NCBI GenBank assembly: GCA_964549635.1
Contig: CAZJVJ010000004.1
Span: forward strand, 1 to 64,000
Direction: 5' to 3'
Origin: VGNY01 sp964549635
Lineage (GTDB): Bacteria > Chloroflexota > Dehalococcoidia > GIF9 > UBA5629
DNA: 64,000 bases
Under the pieces are notes generated by a model. That model worked only from the letters and a program-made list of their open reading frames with translations. It ran no database searches and had not been told where the DNA came from. Shown one piece after another: positions 34,386 through 44,041 of the stretch (the stretch's first letter is position 1; each line of letters starts with the position of its first letter). The position numbers and the translations under genes are program-made.

Positions 34386-36689
34386 TCAATTGAAATTGGC
34401 GATAACCGCCTGTCCTAGAGAGATGCCCCCATCATTGCATGGCACCTGCCTATGCGTTAGTACTGAAAAGCCAGCAGTTTCAAGCAAATCTAATACCCTT
34501 CCCGAGAGCAGGCGATTTTGGAAGACTCCTCCGCTCAAGGCTACCCGGTTTATTTTTGTGCTCTCAGCTATTAACTGGCACATGTCAAATATCATCTGGG
34601 CCACAGTAATGTGGAATCTGGCTGATATTTTAGCTTTAGAGACGCCCATAAACGAATCTTCGATGACAGCCGAAAGTAGCTCTTTGAGCTGTACAATGTA
34701 TACGCCTTTATTCTCAGTTATACCATATGGGTAGATTTTGGTACCAGCCCGATCATCATCTTCATAAGCTATCATTTCAAGTTCGACTGCTGCCTGCCCT
34801 TCATAATCTATCTCACCCCGGACGCCTATCAAGGCAGACACAGCATCAAAGAGACGTCCCATGCTTGAGCATAGCGGTGAGTTAAGTCCCGTCTCGATTT
34901 GCCGTTTAATAAGCTCGATTTCAACAGCCTCAACTTGCTTTAGGAAACCTAGCTCGGGGCAGAGAGAGCCCTCTCCTAATAGCTTTATAATATAACCTAT
35001 GGCTGTTCGATATGGTCTCTTAATAGCGGCAATTCCACCTGCTAGAGGTAGGTATTCAAGATGCCCCATTCTATTAAAGCTTTTGTAATCTGCCACCAGA
35101 AACTCACCGCCCCAGATGCGACCGTCAGAGCCATAACCGGTACCATCTAGAGCTACGCCAATTACTGGGGCTTCAACCTTGTTGTCGACCATACAGCTAA
35201 CGATGTGGGCATGATGGTGCTGAACCGGTACGAGCTTAAGGTGGCTATACTGGCTACCCAGCTCCAGCGCATATTTGGTGGAAAGATATTCTGGATGCTG
35301 GTCGTGAGCAACGATTTCAGGGTGAATTCGGAACAGTTTTTTATATAAAGCGAAAGTAGTTTCGAAATGTTCCAACGTCTCTAAATTCTCCATATCACCG
35401 ATATGCTGGCTTATGAAAGCGTAGTTATCTCTGGTCAAGCAGAAGGTGTTTTTTTCTTCGGCACCGCAGCCAAGTGTTTGCTTCGCATGGAAATTCAGAT
35501 GTATCGGGTAAGGGGCATAGCTCCGGGCTCGCCGAATGAGCTGAACAGCACCATTTTGCACAAAAGTCACGCTGTCATCATACCTGGCGTATATATCACG
35601 ATTATGGACGAGGAAATAGTCCGCAATCCCTGATAGCCGTCTCAGAGCCTCATCATTGTCCTTGGCAATCGGTTCCTCGCTTAGGTTGCCGCTGGTCATG
35701 ACCAGTGGTAAGTTTGATTCTCTGAGGAGAAGGTGGTGTAATGGGGTATAAGGCAGCATTACTCCGAGGTATTTTAAATTTGGAGCTACTGCTTGACATA
35801 TTGTGGATTCCGGCTTCCATTGTAACAGCACGATTGGGCTTTGCGGTGAGGTAAGCAATTTTTCTTCTGCTTCAGATATGTGGCAGTGTTTCTTGGCTTC
35901 GTTTATGTCAGCCACCATTATAGCCAGGGGTTTAAACGGACGCCTCTTTCTCTGTCGCAGTAATTCAACTGCCCTTTTGTTTGTGGCATCACAGGCAAGG
36001 AGGAAGCCCCCCAGGCCTTTTATAGCTATGATTTTTCCCTTTTTAAGAAAGTCACCGGTAGTGACGAGAATGTCAGGGGTTTTGATATGCTTTCCCTCGG
36101 CGTCGAGTAATTCCAGTCTCGGACCGCATGCCGGGCAAGCATTTGGTTGGGCATGAAAGCGCCTGTCTAACGGGTTATTGTACTCCGCCTCGCATTCGGG
36201 ACACATTGTAAAAGAACGCATAGTGGTATTGGGGCGGTCGTAAGGGATGTCTTCAATTATGGTGAAACGGGGACCGCAGTTAGTGCAGTTGGTGAAGGGA
36301 TAACGGTATCGTCTATCTTCTGGATTGAAGATTTCTTTGAGGCAGGCGTGGCAGGTGGCAATATCAGGCGACACCAGTTGATATTTACCCTCTTCGGCGA
36401 TACTGTGCCGAATTTCAAAGTTAGAATAGTGTGCTGGCGGGTGATAGCTGACGGAGATGCTTTCTATGCGAGCTAATGGTGGTGCGTTATTCTCCAGCTC
36501 GGCGAGGAAAAGGTTCAAATCTTTGCTTTCTCCCTGGATTTCAATCTTGACGTCTTCAGAGGTATTGCATACCCAGCCTTTTAGGTTGTATTTCACGGCT
36601 AGCTGATAGACGAAAGGCCGGAAGCCAACCCCCTGAACTATTCCTTTAGCGCGAATTCGGGCCAGTGCCACAGTGCTGACTTTAGACAT
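34386..36689 (-). CDS. hypF: Carbamoyltransferase HypF
   Basis: About 767 residues. Order of domains: acylphosphatase-like (AKGIVQGVGFRPFVYQLA at the start), two zinc fingers (CHACLKEIF, FTNCTNCGPRFT, MCPECEAEY, ACPACGPR), a YrdC-like nucleotide-binding domain (KGKIIAIKGLGGFLLACDA, MTSGNLSEEPI), and a Kae1-like C-terminal domain (VPVQHHHAHIVSC, ALDGTGYGSDGRIWGGEF). It transfers carbamoyl from carbamoyl phosphate to HypE. I start at the ATG at 36689 rather than the TTG at 36698. First gene of the hypF-C-x-D-E run. Confidence 0.95.
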   Translation of the reverse strand: MSKVSTVALARIRAKGIVQGVGFRPFVYQLAVKYNLKGWVCNTSEDVKIEIQGESKDLNLFLAELENNAPPLARIESISVSYHPPAHYSNFEIRHSIAEEGKYQLVSPDIATCHACLKEIFNPEDRRYRYPFTNCTNCGPRFTIIEDIPYDRPNTTMRSFTMCPECEAEYNNPLDRRFHAQPNACPACGPRLELLDAEGKHIKTPDILVTTGDFLKKGKIIAIKGLGGFLLACDATNKRAVELLRQRKRRPFKPLAIMVADINEAKKHCHISEAEEKLLTSPQSPIVLLQWKPESTICQAVAPNLKYLGVMLPYTPLHHLLLRESNLPLVMTSGNLSEEPIAKDNDEALRRLSGIADYFLVHNRDIYARYDDSVTFVQNGAVQLIRRARSYAPYPIHLNFHAKQTLGCGAEEKNTFCLTRDNYAFISQHIGDMENLETLEHFETTFALYKKLFRIHPEIVAHDQHPEYLSTKYALELGSQYSHLKLVPVQHHHAHIVSCMVDNKVEAPVIGVALDGTGYGSDGRIWGGEFLVADYKSFNRMGHLEYLPLAGGIAAIKRPYRTAIGYIIKLLGEGSLCPELGFLKQVEAVEIELIKRQIETGLNSPLCSSMGRLFDAVSALIGVRGEIDYEGQAAVELEMIAYEDDDRAGTKIYPYGITENKGVYIVQLKELLSAVIEDSFMGVSKAKISARFHITVAQMIFDMCQLIAESTKINRVALSGGVFQNRLLSGRVLDLLETAGFSVLTHRQVPCNDGGISLGQAVIANFN

Positions 36690-36941
36690 AGAACTCAAGA
36701 CACATTTAGTAAATGCTTATACCCAGTGTTATGCTTTTGTCCTGAACCGGTATAAATATTTGATTGCATTTGGTATTGATGATGAAAACAAGAAGCGACT
36801 TCATCTGGCTCTTTTTCAATACCTTCCTTTCGCCTATGGTTTAGAATGACACTAAGGCGGCAGCCATATAAATTTTACTTGAAATGAAACGAATTAAGCA
36901 AAGGCATTAGGTTGGGTGCCATCCGGCCCCGTTATGTGGTG

Positions 36942-37943
36942 CTAGGCGGTTGTATATTTAGCATTTTTAATGGCTTCGACTACCCTCTGTTTTGCACCCA
37001 TATAGGCTAGATAAATGGCGCTTTTGATTGCCTTAGCGCGGCTGCGCCCATGGCCTATGACAACATTTCCGTTCACACCGAGGAGATATGCTCCGCCATA
37101 CTCCTTATAGTCCAGTTTCTTAATCACCGAGGTCATCTGCACGTAGTGTGCCAGAGCTGTCCCGGTAAGTTGCTGGTCAAGCTTGCAGGTCTTCTGCAGT
37201 TCCAGTAACTCCTGCACAATCTCTGAGTACCCTTCTACGGTCTTGACAACTACGTTTCCGGTGAAGCCGTCCGTAACAATGACATCGGCCTTGCCTCTCA
37301 GGAGATCATAGCCCTCAATGTTACCGATAAAATTTAAATCTGTCTTTTTCAATAACTGGTAGGTTTCCCTGGCCAGTGTGTTGCCTTTAATTTCCTCTTC
37401 ACCGATGTTAAGCAGTGCCACTCTCGGAGAGGCTATACCGAAAACCTGCTGTGCCAGGATGTTAGCGAGCTGGGCAAATTGTACCAGGAAGATTGGCCGG
37501 CAGTTAGGGTTTACGCCGACATCAATTATAAAACTCGGCCGAGGCTGGTTGGCATCGAATACGGCGCAAACCGCTAAACGCTCGATGCCCGATACCATGC
37601 TCAGCCCGAAGAAGGAGGCAACTACTGTCGCCCCGGTGCTGCCGACGGAGACGAATCCGTCAGCGATGCCGTTTTTCAGTAAATTCACCCCAACCACTAC
37701 TGACGAGCTAGGTTTGTTCTGAACTGCCTGTATAGGTTCTTCACCATCCCTTATCACATCGCTAGCGTGAACAATAGTTATATTTTTCTGTCTCCTGGAG
37801 TAACGTCTGAGTAACATTTCAAGGACAGGCTTATTGCCCACGAGGGCAATTTCTATAGGGTATTCTTTAACTGCCTCAATGGCTCCCTTGATCACTTCGC
37901 GTGGAGCGTAGTCACCACCGGCAGCATCTACTGCAATTAACAT
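36942..37943 (-). CDS. plsX: Phosphate acyltransferase PlsX
   Basis: A 333-residue PlsX that converts acyl-ACP and phosphate to acyl phosphate, the donor for PlsY in phospholipid synthesis. MLIAVDAAGGDYAPREVIKGA is the family start, and FVSVGSTGATVVASFFGLS and ADVIVTDGFTGNVVVKTVEG are conserved blocks. It normally neighbours fabD or acpP, but here it stands alone between hyp genes. The 243-base gap to hypF shows no gene or repeat that I can support. Confidence 0.93.
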   Translation of the reverse strand: MLIAVDAAGGDYAPREVIKGAIEAVKEYPIEIALVGNKPVLEMLLRRYSRRQKNITIVHASDVIRDGEEPIQAVQNKPSSSVVVGVNLLKNGIADGFVSVGSTGATVVASFFGLSMVSGIERLAVCAVFDANQPRPSFIIDVGVNPNCRPIFLVQFAQLANILAQQVFGIASPRVALLNIGEEEIKGNTLARETYQLLKKTDLNFIGNIEGYDLLRGKADVIVTDGFTGNVVVKTVEGYSEIVQELLELQKTCKLDQQLTGTALAHYVQMTSVIKKLDYKEYGGAYLLGVNGNVVIGHGRSRAKAIKSAIYLAYMGAKQRVVEAIKNAKYTTA

Positions 37944-38157
37944 TTGCTTTTTGCCTCAAACATTTTTCTCTAATAAGTTCACACTAAACTTGAAACATTA
38001 TCGGGTAAATCAAGACTTTAGCGACTCCACCTGGTTTTGTCAAGGTAAGGAAGGGCTATCCAGGGCATGTAATTCATTTTGAATTCTTTTAGTTTTGAAA
38101 AAGCTGAAGACAAAAGTTTATAATGCACAGGCTTGGGTCACGGAGGTATTCCGCATT

Positions 38158-38499
38158 TTGCATGAATTGGCCATAACCCAGAATATAATCGATATTGTCC
38201 TTAGCGAGGCAAAGGCAGCCGGGGCGGGTAAAATTACCAAGATAAATCTGGTAATTGGGGAGCTGTCTGGGGTGGTAGCTGAGTGTGTGCAATTTTATTT
38301 CGACTTTTTGAAAGAAGGTAATATGGCGCAGGAAGCCACTATTGATTTCAGGTTGGTGCCTGCTGAGGTGAGATGCCGGGATTGTAAAACTAGCTTTAAT
38401 CTGCCAAATTCCACCTGGGTCTGTACTAATTGTCAGGGCACCAGCCTCGAAGTGCTCAGCGGAACCAGCTGTTATATAGAAAGTATTGAAATTGAATAA
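38158..38499 (+). CDS. hypA: Hydrogenase/urease nickel incorporation protein HypA
   Basis: A 113-residue nickel carrier. HypA proteins begin Met-His-Glu-Leu, and the N-terminal amine and His2 bind nickel. The frame is open to an ATG at 38095, but the sequence HELAITQNIIDIVL is preceded directly by a TTG at 38158, with GGAGG 11 bases upstream. I take that TTG as the start, which restores His2. The zinc site is CRDC and CTNC near the C-terminus. hypB follows after 29 bases. Confidence 0.92.
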   Translation: MHELAITQNIIDIVLSEAKAAGAGKITKINLVIGELSGVVAECVQFYFDFLKEGNMAQEATIDFRLVPAEVRCRDCKTSFNLPNSTWVCTNCQGTSLEVLSGTSCYIESIEIE

Positions 38500-38528
38500 T
38501 AGTTACTAACTTTATTCCGAGGGAAGTT

Positions 38529-39191
38529 ATGAGACGCGTAGAGGTTTTAAAGAGTATTACCAGTGCCAATGATGCCATAGCTGCTCAAAATAGGCAGATA
38601 TTTGACGAACGTGGCATACTGGCCATCAATCTTATGTCCTCGCCGGGTGCCGGCAAAACTAGTCTTATCCTAAGGTCGATCGAACATCTGAGAGATGCGC
38701 TGAAACTGGCTGTTATTGAAGGTGATGTAGCGTCTAAAATAGATGCTGATAAGATAGATAAGCAGGGAATTCCGGTTGTTCAGATAAACACGGGTGGGGG
38801 TTGCTCCTTGGAAGCTCATATGGTTGCAACAGCTTTAAAAAAGTTGCCCCTTGAGAACATTGAAGTGTTGTTTATTGAGAATGTGGGCAATCTTATTTGC
38901 CCTGCCGGATTTGCCCTAGGAGAGCACAAGAAGGTGGTTATTTCCAGCATACCTGAAGGCGATGATAAACCTATGAAATATCCTGTTATGTTTACCGAAT
39001 CCGATATTTTAGTAATCAACAAGATTGATCTCTTGCCTCACTTTGAGTTTAATTTGGTAAACTTTCGGAAAGTAGTCAAAGGGCTGAACCCACGGGTAAG
39101 GATATTTGAGGTTTCCTGCAAGACTGGGACGGGATTGGACGCCTGGCGTGACTGGATAGTATCTGAGGCAAAAAGAATTGGCAAGCCTTGA
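38529..39191 (+). CDS. hypB: Hydrogenase nickel-insertion GTPase HypB
   Basis: A 220-residue SIMIBI GTPase. P-loop SSPGAGKT is at residues 37-44. VIEGDVASKIDADKI and NTGGGCSLEAHMV carry switch residues; the Cys and His in the latter bind a metal at the dimer interface. NKIDLLP is the guanine-specificity motif. The His-rich storage stretch found in some HypB proteins is missing. With HypA it loads nickel into hydrogenase precursors. Convergent with wtpA, 29 bases away. Confidence 0.95.
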   Translation: MRRVEVLKSITSANDAIAAQNRQIFDERGILAINLMSSPGAGKTSLILRSIEHLRDALKLAVIEGDVASKIDADKIDKQGIPVVQINTGGGCSLEAHMVATALKKLPLENIEVLFIENVGNLICPAGFALGEHKKVVISSIPEGDDKPMKYPVMFTESDILVINKIDLLPHFEFNLVNFRKVVKGLNPRVRIFEVSCKTGTGLDAWRDWIVSEAKRIGKP

Positions 39192-39220
39192 GACAAGACA
39201 TAGAAATACCGGTAACTATT

Positions 39221-40252
39221 TCAATCTGCCACGGTGCATAGCTCCTTCAGTTCGGCGGGCAGTTTGTTTTTGTCATTTGTTATTGGCGGTATGGCTGCCA
39301 TTTGGTAGTTTTTCTCGAGTATTAACTGCCCATCCTTGCTGAACAGAAATTTCAGAAAAACTACTGCCAGATCAGGACGTGGAGCATTTTGTGGGATGGT
39401 AAGCCCGTAAGCGACCGGCCCTCCTTTTATCACGGTTGTTGTCCCTGGCTCATTGCCGACTATTTTTACCCTTGCCGTAGCATAAAAGTCCTTCAATTTG
39501 AATTCGGACAGGTCGATTTCAACCGGTAGTTCAACGTATTTGAGACCATGCTGCTTGGCTAGGGAAAAATATCCAAACGCATAGTCCAGGTCGCCTGACT
39601 TGAGCAATGGGATTAAGTCTACTTCTTTGGGCCTTATCACTTTCTTTCGGGTGTTCGCGATATTCAGACTTTGATAAAGGCCGGCGCTGTTATAGTATTT
39701 TTCAGCCAGTTGCCATAGCATCAGTGTTCGGTAGCCACAAGGGTCTTGGTTAGGGTCGCTATGCCCGTACCGCACGCCGTCACGAACTAGGATCTCGAAC
39801 CAGTTCATCTTGTCTATTTCATCTTTGAATTTGGACTGGTTGGTATAGCAGATTACCATTCGGTTATAGGCAAAGATTATGTACCAGTCAGCGAATTGTG
39901 GGAACATCATTTCAGTGATAAGGGTATAATCAGATGAGGCCAGTATATCGGCTCTCTTGCCTAGCTCAGTAATCTGGCGTATGGCACTTCGGCTGCCCAA
40001 GGCCGCCCGCTCTATCTTCACGCCGGGGTAAACGTTATTAAATGTTTTTGCTGCATCAGCGAACGGGGCAGCTAGGCTGCCAGCATGATAAATGGTAAGG
40101 TTGCCTTCAAGCGGACGAGGTTGTTTTGGTTGCGAACACTTCGGCGCAAAGACGAGTGCTGTCAGGATGGCTATGGCTACGAACGCCAGCCCTATCCTGA
40201 GGAATGTTATAGCCTTGTCCGCTTTAAATTTCACTTTCAACTTATTGCCCAT
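39221..40252 (-). CDS. wtpA: Tungstate/molybdate ABC transporter substrate-binding protein (WtpA-like)
   Basis: A 343-residue oxyanion-binding protein. A membrane-spanning signal lies at residues 17-36 and is followed by APKCSQPKQ, possibly a lipid-anchor Cys. The mature domain starts LTIYHAGSLAAPFADAAKTF, the WtpA/ModA signature, and GSRSAIRQI is the second anion-contact region. The WtpA group prefers tungstate, but molybdate binding cannot be excluded. Third gene after the permease and ATPase genes on the same strand. Tungsten or molybdenum would serve molybdopterin enzymes such as the one at 50205. Confidence 0.83.
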   Translation of the reverse strand: MGNKLKVKFKADKAITFLRIGLAFVAIAILTALVFAPKCSQPKQPRPLEGNLTIYHAGSLAAPFADAAKTFNNVYPGVKIERAALGSRSAIRQITELGKRADILASSDYTLITEMMFPQFADWYIIFAYNRMVICYTNQSKFKDEIDKMNWFEILVRDGVRYGHSDPNQDPCGYRTLMLWQLAEKYYNSAGLYQSLNIANTRKKVIRPKEVDLIPLLKSGDLDYAFGYFSLAKQHGLKYVELPVEIDLSEFKLKDFYATARVKIVGNEPGTTTVIKGGPVAYGLTIPQNAPRPDLAVVFLKFLFSKDGQLILEKNYQMAAIPPITNDKNKLPAELKELCTVAD

Positions 40253-40389
40253 GTAGTTATAAACCTTGACGTGTCGCTTATTATCAAGTTTTCGGTGACT
40301 TTTTTTAGCACATGTGATGCGACCTCTTTTAAGTTTGCCCCGGACAGGCTAAAGTCCTGCAGCTACATTGTTTCCTCACCATTTGCCGA

Positions 40390-41436
40390 CTAGAATACGT
40401 GAACCGCCGAAGCCTTAAAAGTCAGGTAAACCTCTTTACCGTTAGCTAATTCCATCTCCTCAAAGGAACGGCGGGTAACAAGGCAGATAAAGTCTGGTGG
40501 CACGGTCACAGTCAGCAGTAGCGTCGCCCCTTTGTCATCTATTCGGCTTATGACCCCGCGCAAACAATTACGGGCGGTGGACTTAAACGGCTCTGTTGAA
40601 ATGAGGATGTCTTCAGGCCTTATGGAAGCGTGAAGTCTGCCCCTCAAACGGGTTGTCACAGCAATTTCTATGCCATCGACATTAATAAGGGCACATTCGT
40701 CATCGCCATCCCTGACGTCTCCGGCGAAAATATTTCGAGTCATAGCAAAACTAGCTACGAATTGTGAATTGGGCTGCCGGAATATTTGTTCTGCAGTGCC
40801 TGTCTGAACTATGTGACCGTTGCTCATAACGGCAATTCTGTCTCCCAGCGCTACTGCTTCCTCAAAATCGTGGGTGACGTGAATGGTGGTTATATTCAGG
40901 CGGCCGTGTATCTGTCGTAGTTCGTGCTGAATATTTTCTCTGGTCTGGGGATCAAGGGCGCTTAATGGTTCGTCGAGAAGTAGTACCTTTGGCTTAACGG
41001 CTAATGCCCGAGCCAGGGCTACCTTTTGGCTTTCGCCGCCGCTAAGGGTATCCGGTCTCCGCTCCAGGAGATGGGATATGTTCAGCAAGCCTGCCAACCG
41101 GTCAAGTATGGCCTTTGTTTCATGCTTGGGCCGTTTCTGCAACTTTAGACCAAAAAGGATGTTCTCTTTTACCGAAAGGTGGGGGTAGAGGACATAATCC
41201 TGATAAACAACGCTAATGTCCCGTTTTTCCGGTGAAAGGCTGGTTATTTCCCGTCCATCTAACCATATCTTACCGCTTTTGATATTATGGAGTCCGGCAA
41301 TGGACTCTAGAAGCACCGTTTTTCCTGCCCCGGTTGGCCCCAGGACAATAAAATACTCTCCCCTCCTTACTTCTAGATTGATGTCTCGAAGGTGAAAATC
41401 GGTAAGGTCAACTGACAGATTTTTGACTTCAATCAT
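40390..41436 (-). CDS. wtpC: Tungstate/molybdate ABC transporter ATP-binding protein
   Basis: A 348-residue ABC ATPase. Walker A GPTGAGKT lies at 33-40, the signature LSGGESQK at 131-138 and Walker B VLLLDEPLSALD at 151-162. The C-terminal 110 residues form a regulatory OB/TOBE-like domain (IRPEDILISTEPF, VISRIDDKGATLLLTV). That layout fits ModC/WtpC and CysA relatives; the flanking permease and oxyanion-binding protein decide for tungstate/molybdate. The start overlaps the permease stop by four bases. Confidence 0.85.
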   Translation of the reverse strand: MIEVKNLSVDLTDFHLRDINLEVRRGEYFIVLGPTGAGKTVLLESIAGLHNIKSGKIWLDGREITSLSPEKRDISVVYQDYVLYPHLSVKENILFGLKLQKRPKHETKAILDRLAGLLNISHLLERRPDTLSGGESQKVALARALAVKPKVLLLDEPLSALDPQTRENIQHELRQIHGRLNITTIHVTHDFEEAVALGDRIAVMSNGHIVQTGTAEQIFRQPNSQFVASFAMTRNIFAGDVRDGDDECALINVDGIEIAVTTRLRGRLHASIRPEDILISTEPFKSTARNCLRGVISRIDDKGATLLLTVTVPPDFICLVTRRSFEEMELANGKEVYLTFKASAVHVF

Positions 41437-42245
41437 GGCTTCACGCCTCTACAAGCGAGAGTCCTAAACCCTATGAATATAGCCAGACAGATCATTATGA
41501 GCAAGGCCGCTACCGGTACGGCATAATCAAGACCGAACTGCTCAAATCTATCGGCAATCAAAATTGATGCCACCATGGGATGGTAGGCAAGTATCATTAC
41601 GGCGCCGAACTCGCTTATTCCTCTTGCCCACATCATTATGTTACCGACGAGTATGCTTCGCCAAGCTAAGGGCAATGAAACGCGAAGAAAGGTCTGCCAT
41701 GGAGAGGCGCCCAGGGTACGGGATACCCTTTCCAGCCTGATGTCCACGCTCTTGAACCCCTCCTTAGCCGAGTTTATCAAAAATGGAATACTGACAAAGA
41801 GCATGGCTATAACGATACCAGCTATTGAATCAACGAAGGTGACACCGATGAGGCTGAAAAGTTTGCCACCCAGGAAGTCATGCCCGAAAACAAAAAGGAG
41901 AGCGATGCCAGCAGCAGCGTGTGGGATAACGATAGGCACATCGATTAGTGCCTCTACCATCCTCTTTCCAGGAAAATCGAAACGTGCCAAGACGTAGGCG
42001 AGGGGGACACCAAATACCGTTCCGATAAGCGTGGCAATCAGGGCAGTGTACAAGCTTAACCATATCGCGTTTCTTACATCGTCATCAAGCAAAGTATTAA
42101 ACAATACTGCTGGGCTGGATGAGAATACTGTTTTGGCCAGAGGTAAAATGATAAAAAGGATAATTATCAGACCGAGGAGAGTAAAGGTAATCGTCATTGT
42201 GTTGACTGAAATCTGTCTCAGCGGTGATATTGAGTTTGGCATCAT
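41433..42245 (-). CDS. wtpB: Tungstate/molybdate ABC transporter permease
   Basis: A 270-residue permease with about six helices. The ATPase-contact loop SRTLGASPWQTFLRVSLPLAWRSIL is the EAA motif. ARGISEFGAVMILAYHPM near the C-terminus is characteristic of ModB/WtpB permeases. AGGAG lies five bases before the first of two tandem ATG codons. It is the first gene of the operon and is preceded by a molybdenum-cofactor-type riboswitch and terminator. Confidence 0.87.
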   Translation of the reverse strand: MMPNSISPLRQISVNTMTITFTLLGLIIILFIILPLAKTVFSSSPAVLFNTLLDDDVRNAIWLSLYTALIATLIGTVFGVPLAYVLARFDFPGKRMVEALIDVPIVIPHAAAGIALLFVFGHDFLGGKLFSLIGVTFVDSIAGIVIAMLFVSIPFLINSAKEGFKSVDIRLERVSRTLGASPWQTFLRVSLPLAWRSILVGNIMMWARGISEFGAVMILAYHPMVASILIADRFEQFGLDYAVPVAALLIMICLAIFIGFRTLACRGVKP

Positions 42246-42275
42246 GTAGTCTCCTAAGAGTTCAATTTATGGCAC

Positions 42276-42312
42276 CCAAAAATAAAAGACACCCCGGAAA
42301 GGAGGCGTCTTT
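42276..42312 (-). terminator. Intrinsic terminator/expression platform of the Moco-type riboswitch
   Basis: On the minus strand AAAGACGCC pairs with GGTGTCTTT (one G-U pair) around a TCCTTTCCGG loop, followed by TATTTTT. It starts only four bases after the aptamer and lies about 30 bases before the permease start, so it is positioned to switch transcription on ligand binding. Confidence 0.8.
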
Positions 42313-42315
42313 AAA

Positions 42316-42420
42316 CCAGAGTCGTCAGCTCTCCTTTCCAAGTATGGGAGGCGTCACCGTTTCCAGTAACACCCTATCGGCCCTTGCCCATAGCTTTTAC
42401 CTTTAGGGCGAGAGGCTCGG
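42316..42420 (-). ncRNA. Molybdenum/tungsten cofactor riboswitch (Moco RNA motif)
   Basis: The minus-strand leader of the wtp operon contains GACGCCTCCCATACTTGG followed by AAAGGAGAG, which closely parallels the E. coli moaA leader segment GCCTCCCGTATCTGGAAAGG from the Moco RNA motif. The outer stem also fits: CCGAGCCTCTC at the 5' side opposes GGAGAG...CTCTGG at the 3' side, as AGCC...CACC opposes GGTG...GGCT in E. coli. Moco RNAs are known near moa, mod and tungstate genes; it should sense reduced molybdopterin cofactor, or its tungsten form, and control metal uptake. The comparison was made from memory. Confidence 0.8.
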
Positions 42421-42547
42421 AAAGCTCGATATCCTTTGAGCTGATTATAACATTAGGAAATTTGTGCTTACAAATTCTACCGTTCCACGGAAATTGATGC
42501 CCACTGAGCTTAATGCTAATGTATCCCGGCACGGAAGGCGTTGCCGA

Positions 42548-43790
42548 TGACTGATAAACCGCACATAGTATCACCAACAGCAGGGTGGTATGTAGCGCAG
42601 GCAGTAAAATATTTTTTCGCTATATTTCCGTCTCTACTGGCTTTGGTGGCCCTGATTTTGACAATTACCTATCGCTGGTGGGCGGCTTTTGTCCTGCCGA
42701 GTGTTCTAGCTGCTACAGGTGAAGTCATGTTAAAAGCACTCTTGCTGGCATCAGGCGTTCTTCTTTATTCCGGCTGCCGTAGGCACATGGTTTCTTGATT
42801 CGTACAGTTGCTAGGTGCAAGCGTCTGGAGAACCAACTGGAGTTCGATACACACTTCTTTGATGCAGCTACCGATTCAATCATTGCGCACGATTTGGCTG
42901 GCAATTGTATTTAAGTCAACGAAACTGCCTGCCAGTCTCATGGTTAGGAAAAAAGAGCTCTTAAGTATAAACATTTATCAACTTCATGCTCCAGAGTTCA
43001 TCAGGATTGCTCAGGCGGTGACAAACGAGTTGCTGGAAAAAGGTGAAGCGAAATTTGAATCAGTTCATATACGTAAGGATAAATATTTGATGCCCGCTGA
43101 GATTCATAGCCGTGTCATCAGATCAGGTGGGCAAAGGCTGATACTCAGTTCTATCCGTGATATTACCGACCGCAAGCGGACCTAGGAAGCACTGAAGCAG
43201 AGCGCCGAGAAGTTGCGGAAGGCAATGGAAGGTACTATTCACACTACTACCCTGACCACTGAAATGAAAGACCCGTATACTGCTGGCCATCAGCACCGTG
43301 TGGCAAAGTTGGCCTCTGCCATAGCTTGGGAGCTTGGCCTGTCTCATCAGCAGATTGAAGGGCTACGCTTTGCCGGAAGTTTGCACGATATCGGCAAAAT
43401 TTATGTGCCTGCTGAAATTTTGCCAAGCCAGCCTGTTTGAGACAGAGTGAGATAAATCTGGTTAAAGATTATGCCCAAATGGGATATGACCTGCTTAGGA
43501 CTGTAGAATTTCCCTGCCCTGTGGCTCAGATAGTGCATCAGCATCACGAGAGGATAGATGGCTCAGGATATCCTTTAGGGATTAAGGATGAAGAGATCCT
43601 CATCGAAGCGAAGATTTTGGGTGTAGCTGATGTCGTTGAGGCTATGTCATCCCATAGGCCTTACGGTCCAGCTTTTAGCTTGGAGAAGGCGCTGTTAGAA
43701 ATCCTAAATAAAAAGGGAACACTTTATCCCGCTGAAGTGGTTGATGCCTGTGTAACGCTTTTTAACCACAAAGGCTTCAAATTTGCTTAG
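42548..43790 (+). pseudogene. Decayed PAS/HD-GYP membrane sensor
   Basis: Pieces of one gene lie in order but in broken frames. First comes a membrane part (WYVAQAVKYFFAIFPSLLALVALIL with a second helix). Next a PAS domain begins FFDAATDSIIAHDLAGNCI and hits a TAA, then shifts frame to continue as LILSSIRDITDRKRT with a TAG. Next is an HD domain (TAGHQHRVAKLASAIA, GSLHDIGKIYVPAEIL) ending in a TGA, and finally HHERIDGSGYPLGIKDEEI, the HD-GYP motif, to 43790. HD-GYP proteins hydrolyse cyclic-di-GMP. At least three stops or shifts make a functional product unlikely, unless the assembly has errors here. Confidence 0.85.
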
Positions 43791-43970
43791 CCTTTAAAAA
43801 GACAAACCAAGCCGCCCTCTTGATCGATAGTGGAAGGAAAAGCCAGTTGAATTTGCAGGACAAACTTGATATCTGCGAGTTTCTCTGATTGCCACTGCCA
43901 ACATCTATGGACAATCGGCAGCTCATCGGAAAGTATTTCGGAACTTAAAGTTAAGGTAAGCCTTTCGGAT

Positions 43971-44000
43971 AAAAAACCACAATCAAGTGTTATCTTGTGG
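43971..44000 (-). terminator. Intrinsic terminator after degV
   Basis: On the minus strand CCACAA and TTGTGG pair around a 12-base loop, followed by TTTTTT. It lies about 40 bases beyond the degV stop codon. Confidence 0.6.
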
Positions 44001-44041
44001 ACAAAATAAAAATATAGGTGCTCAAGAACGCCCCGAGATAA

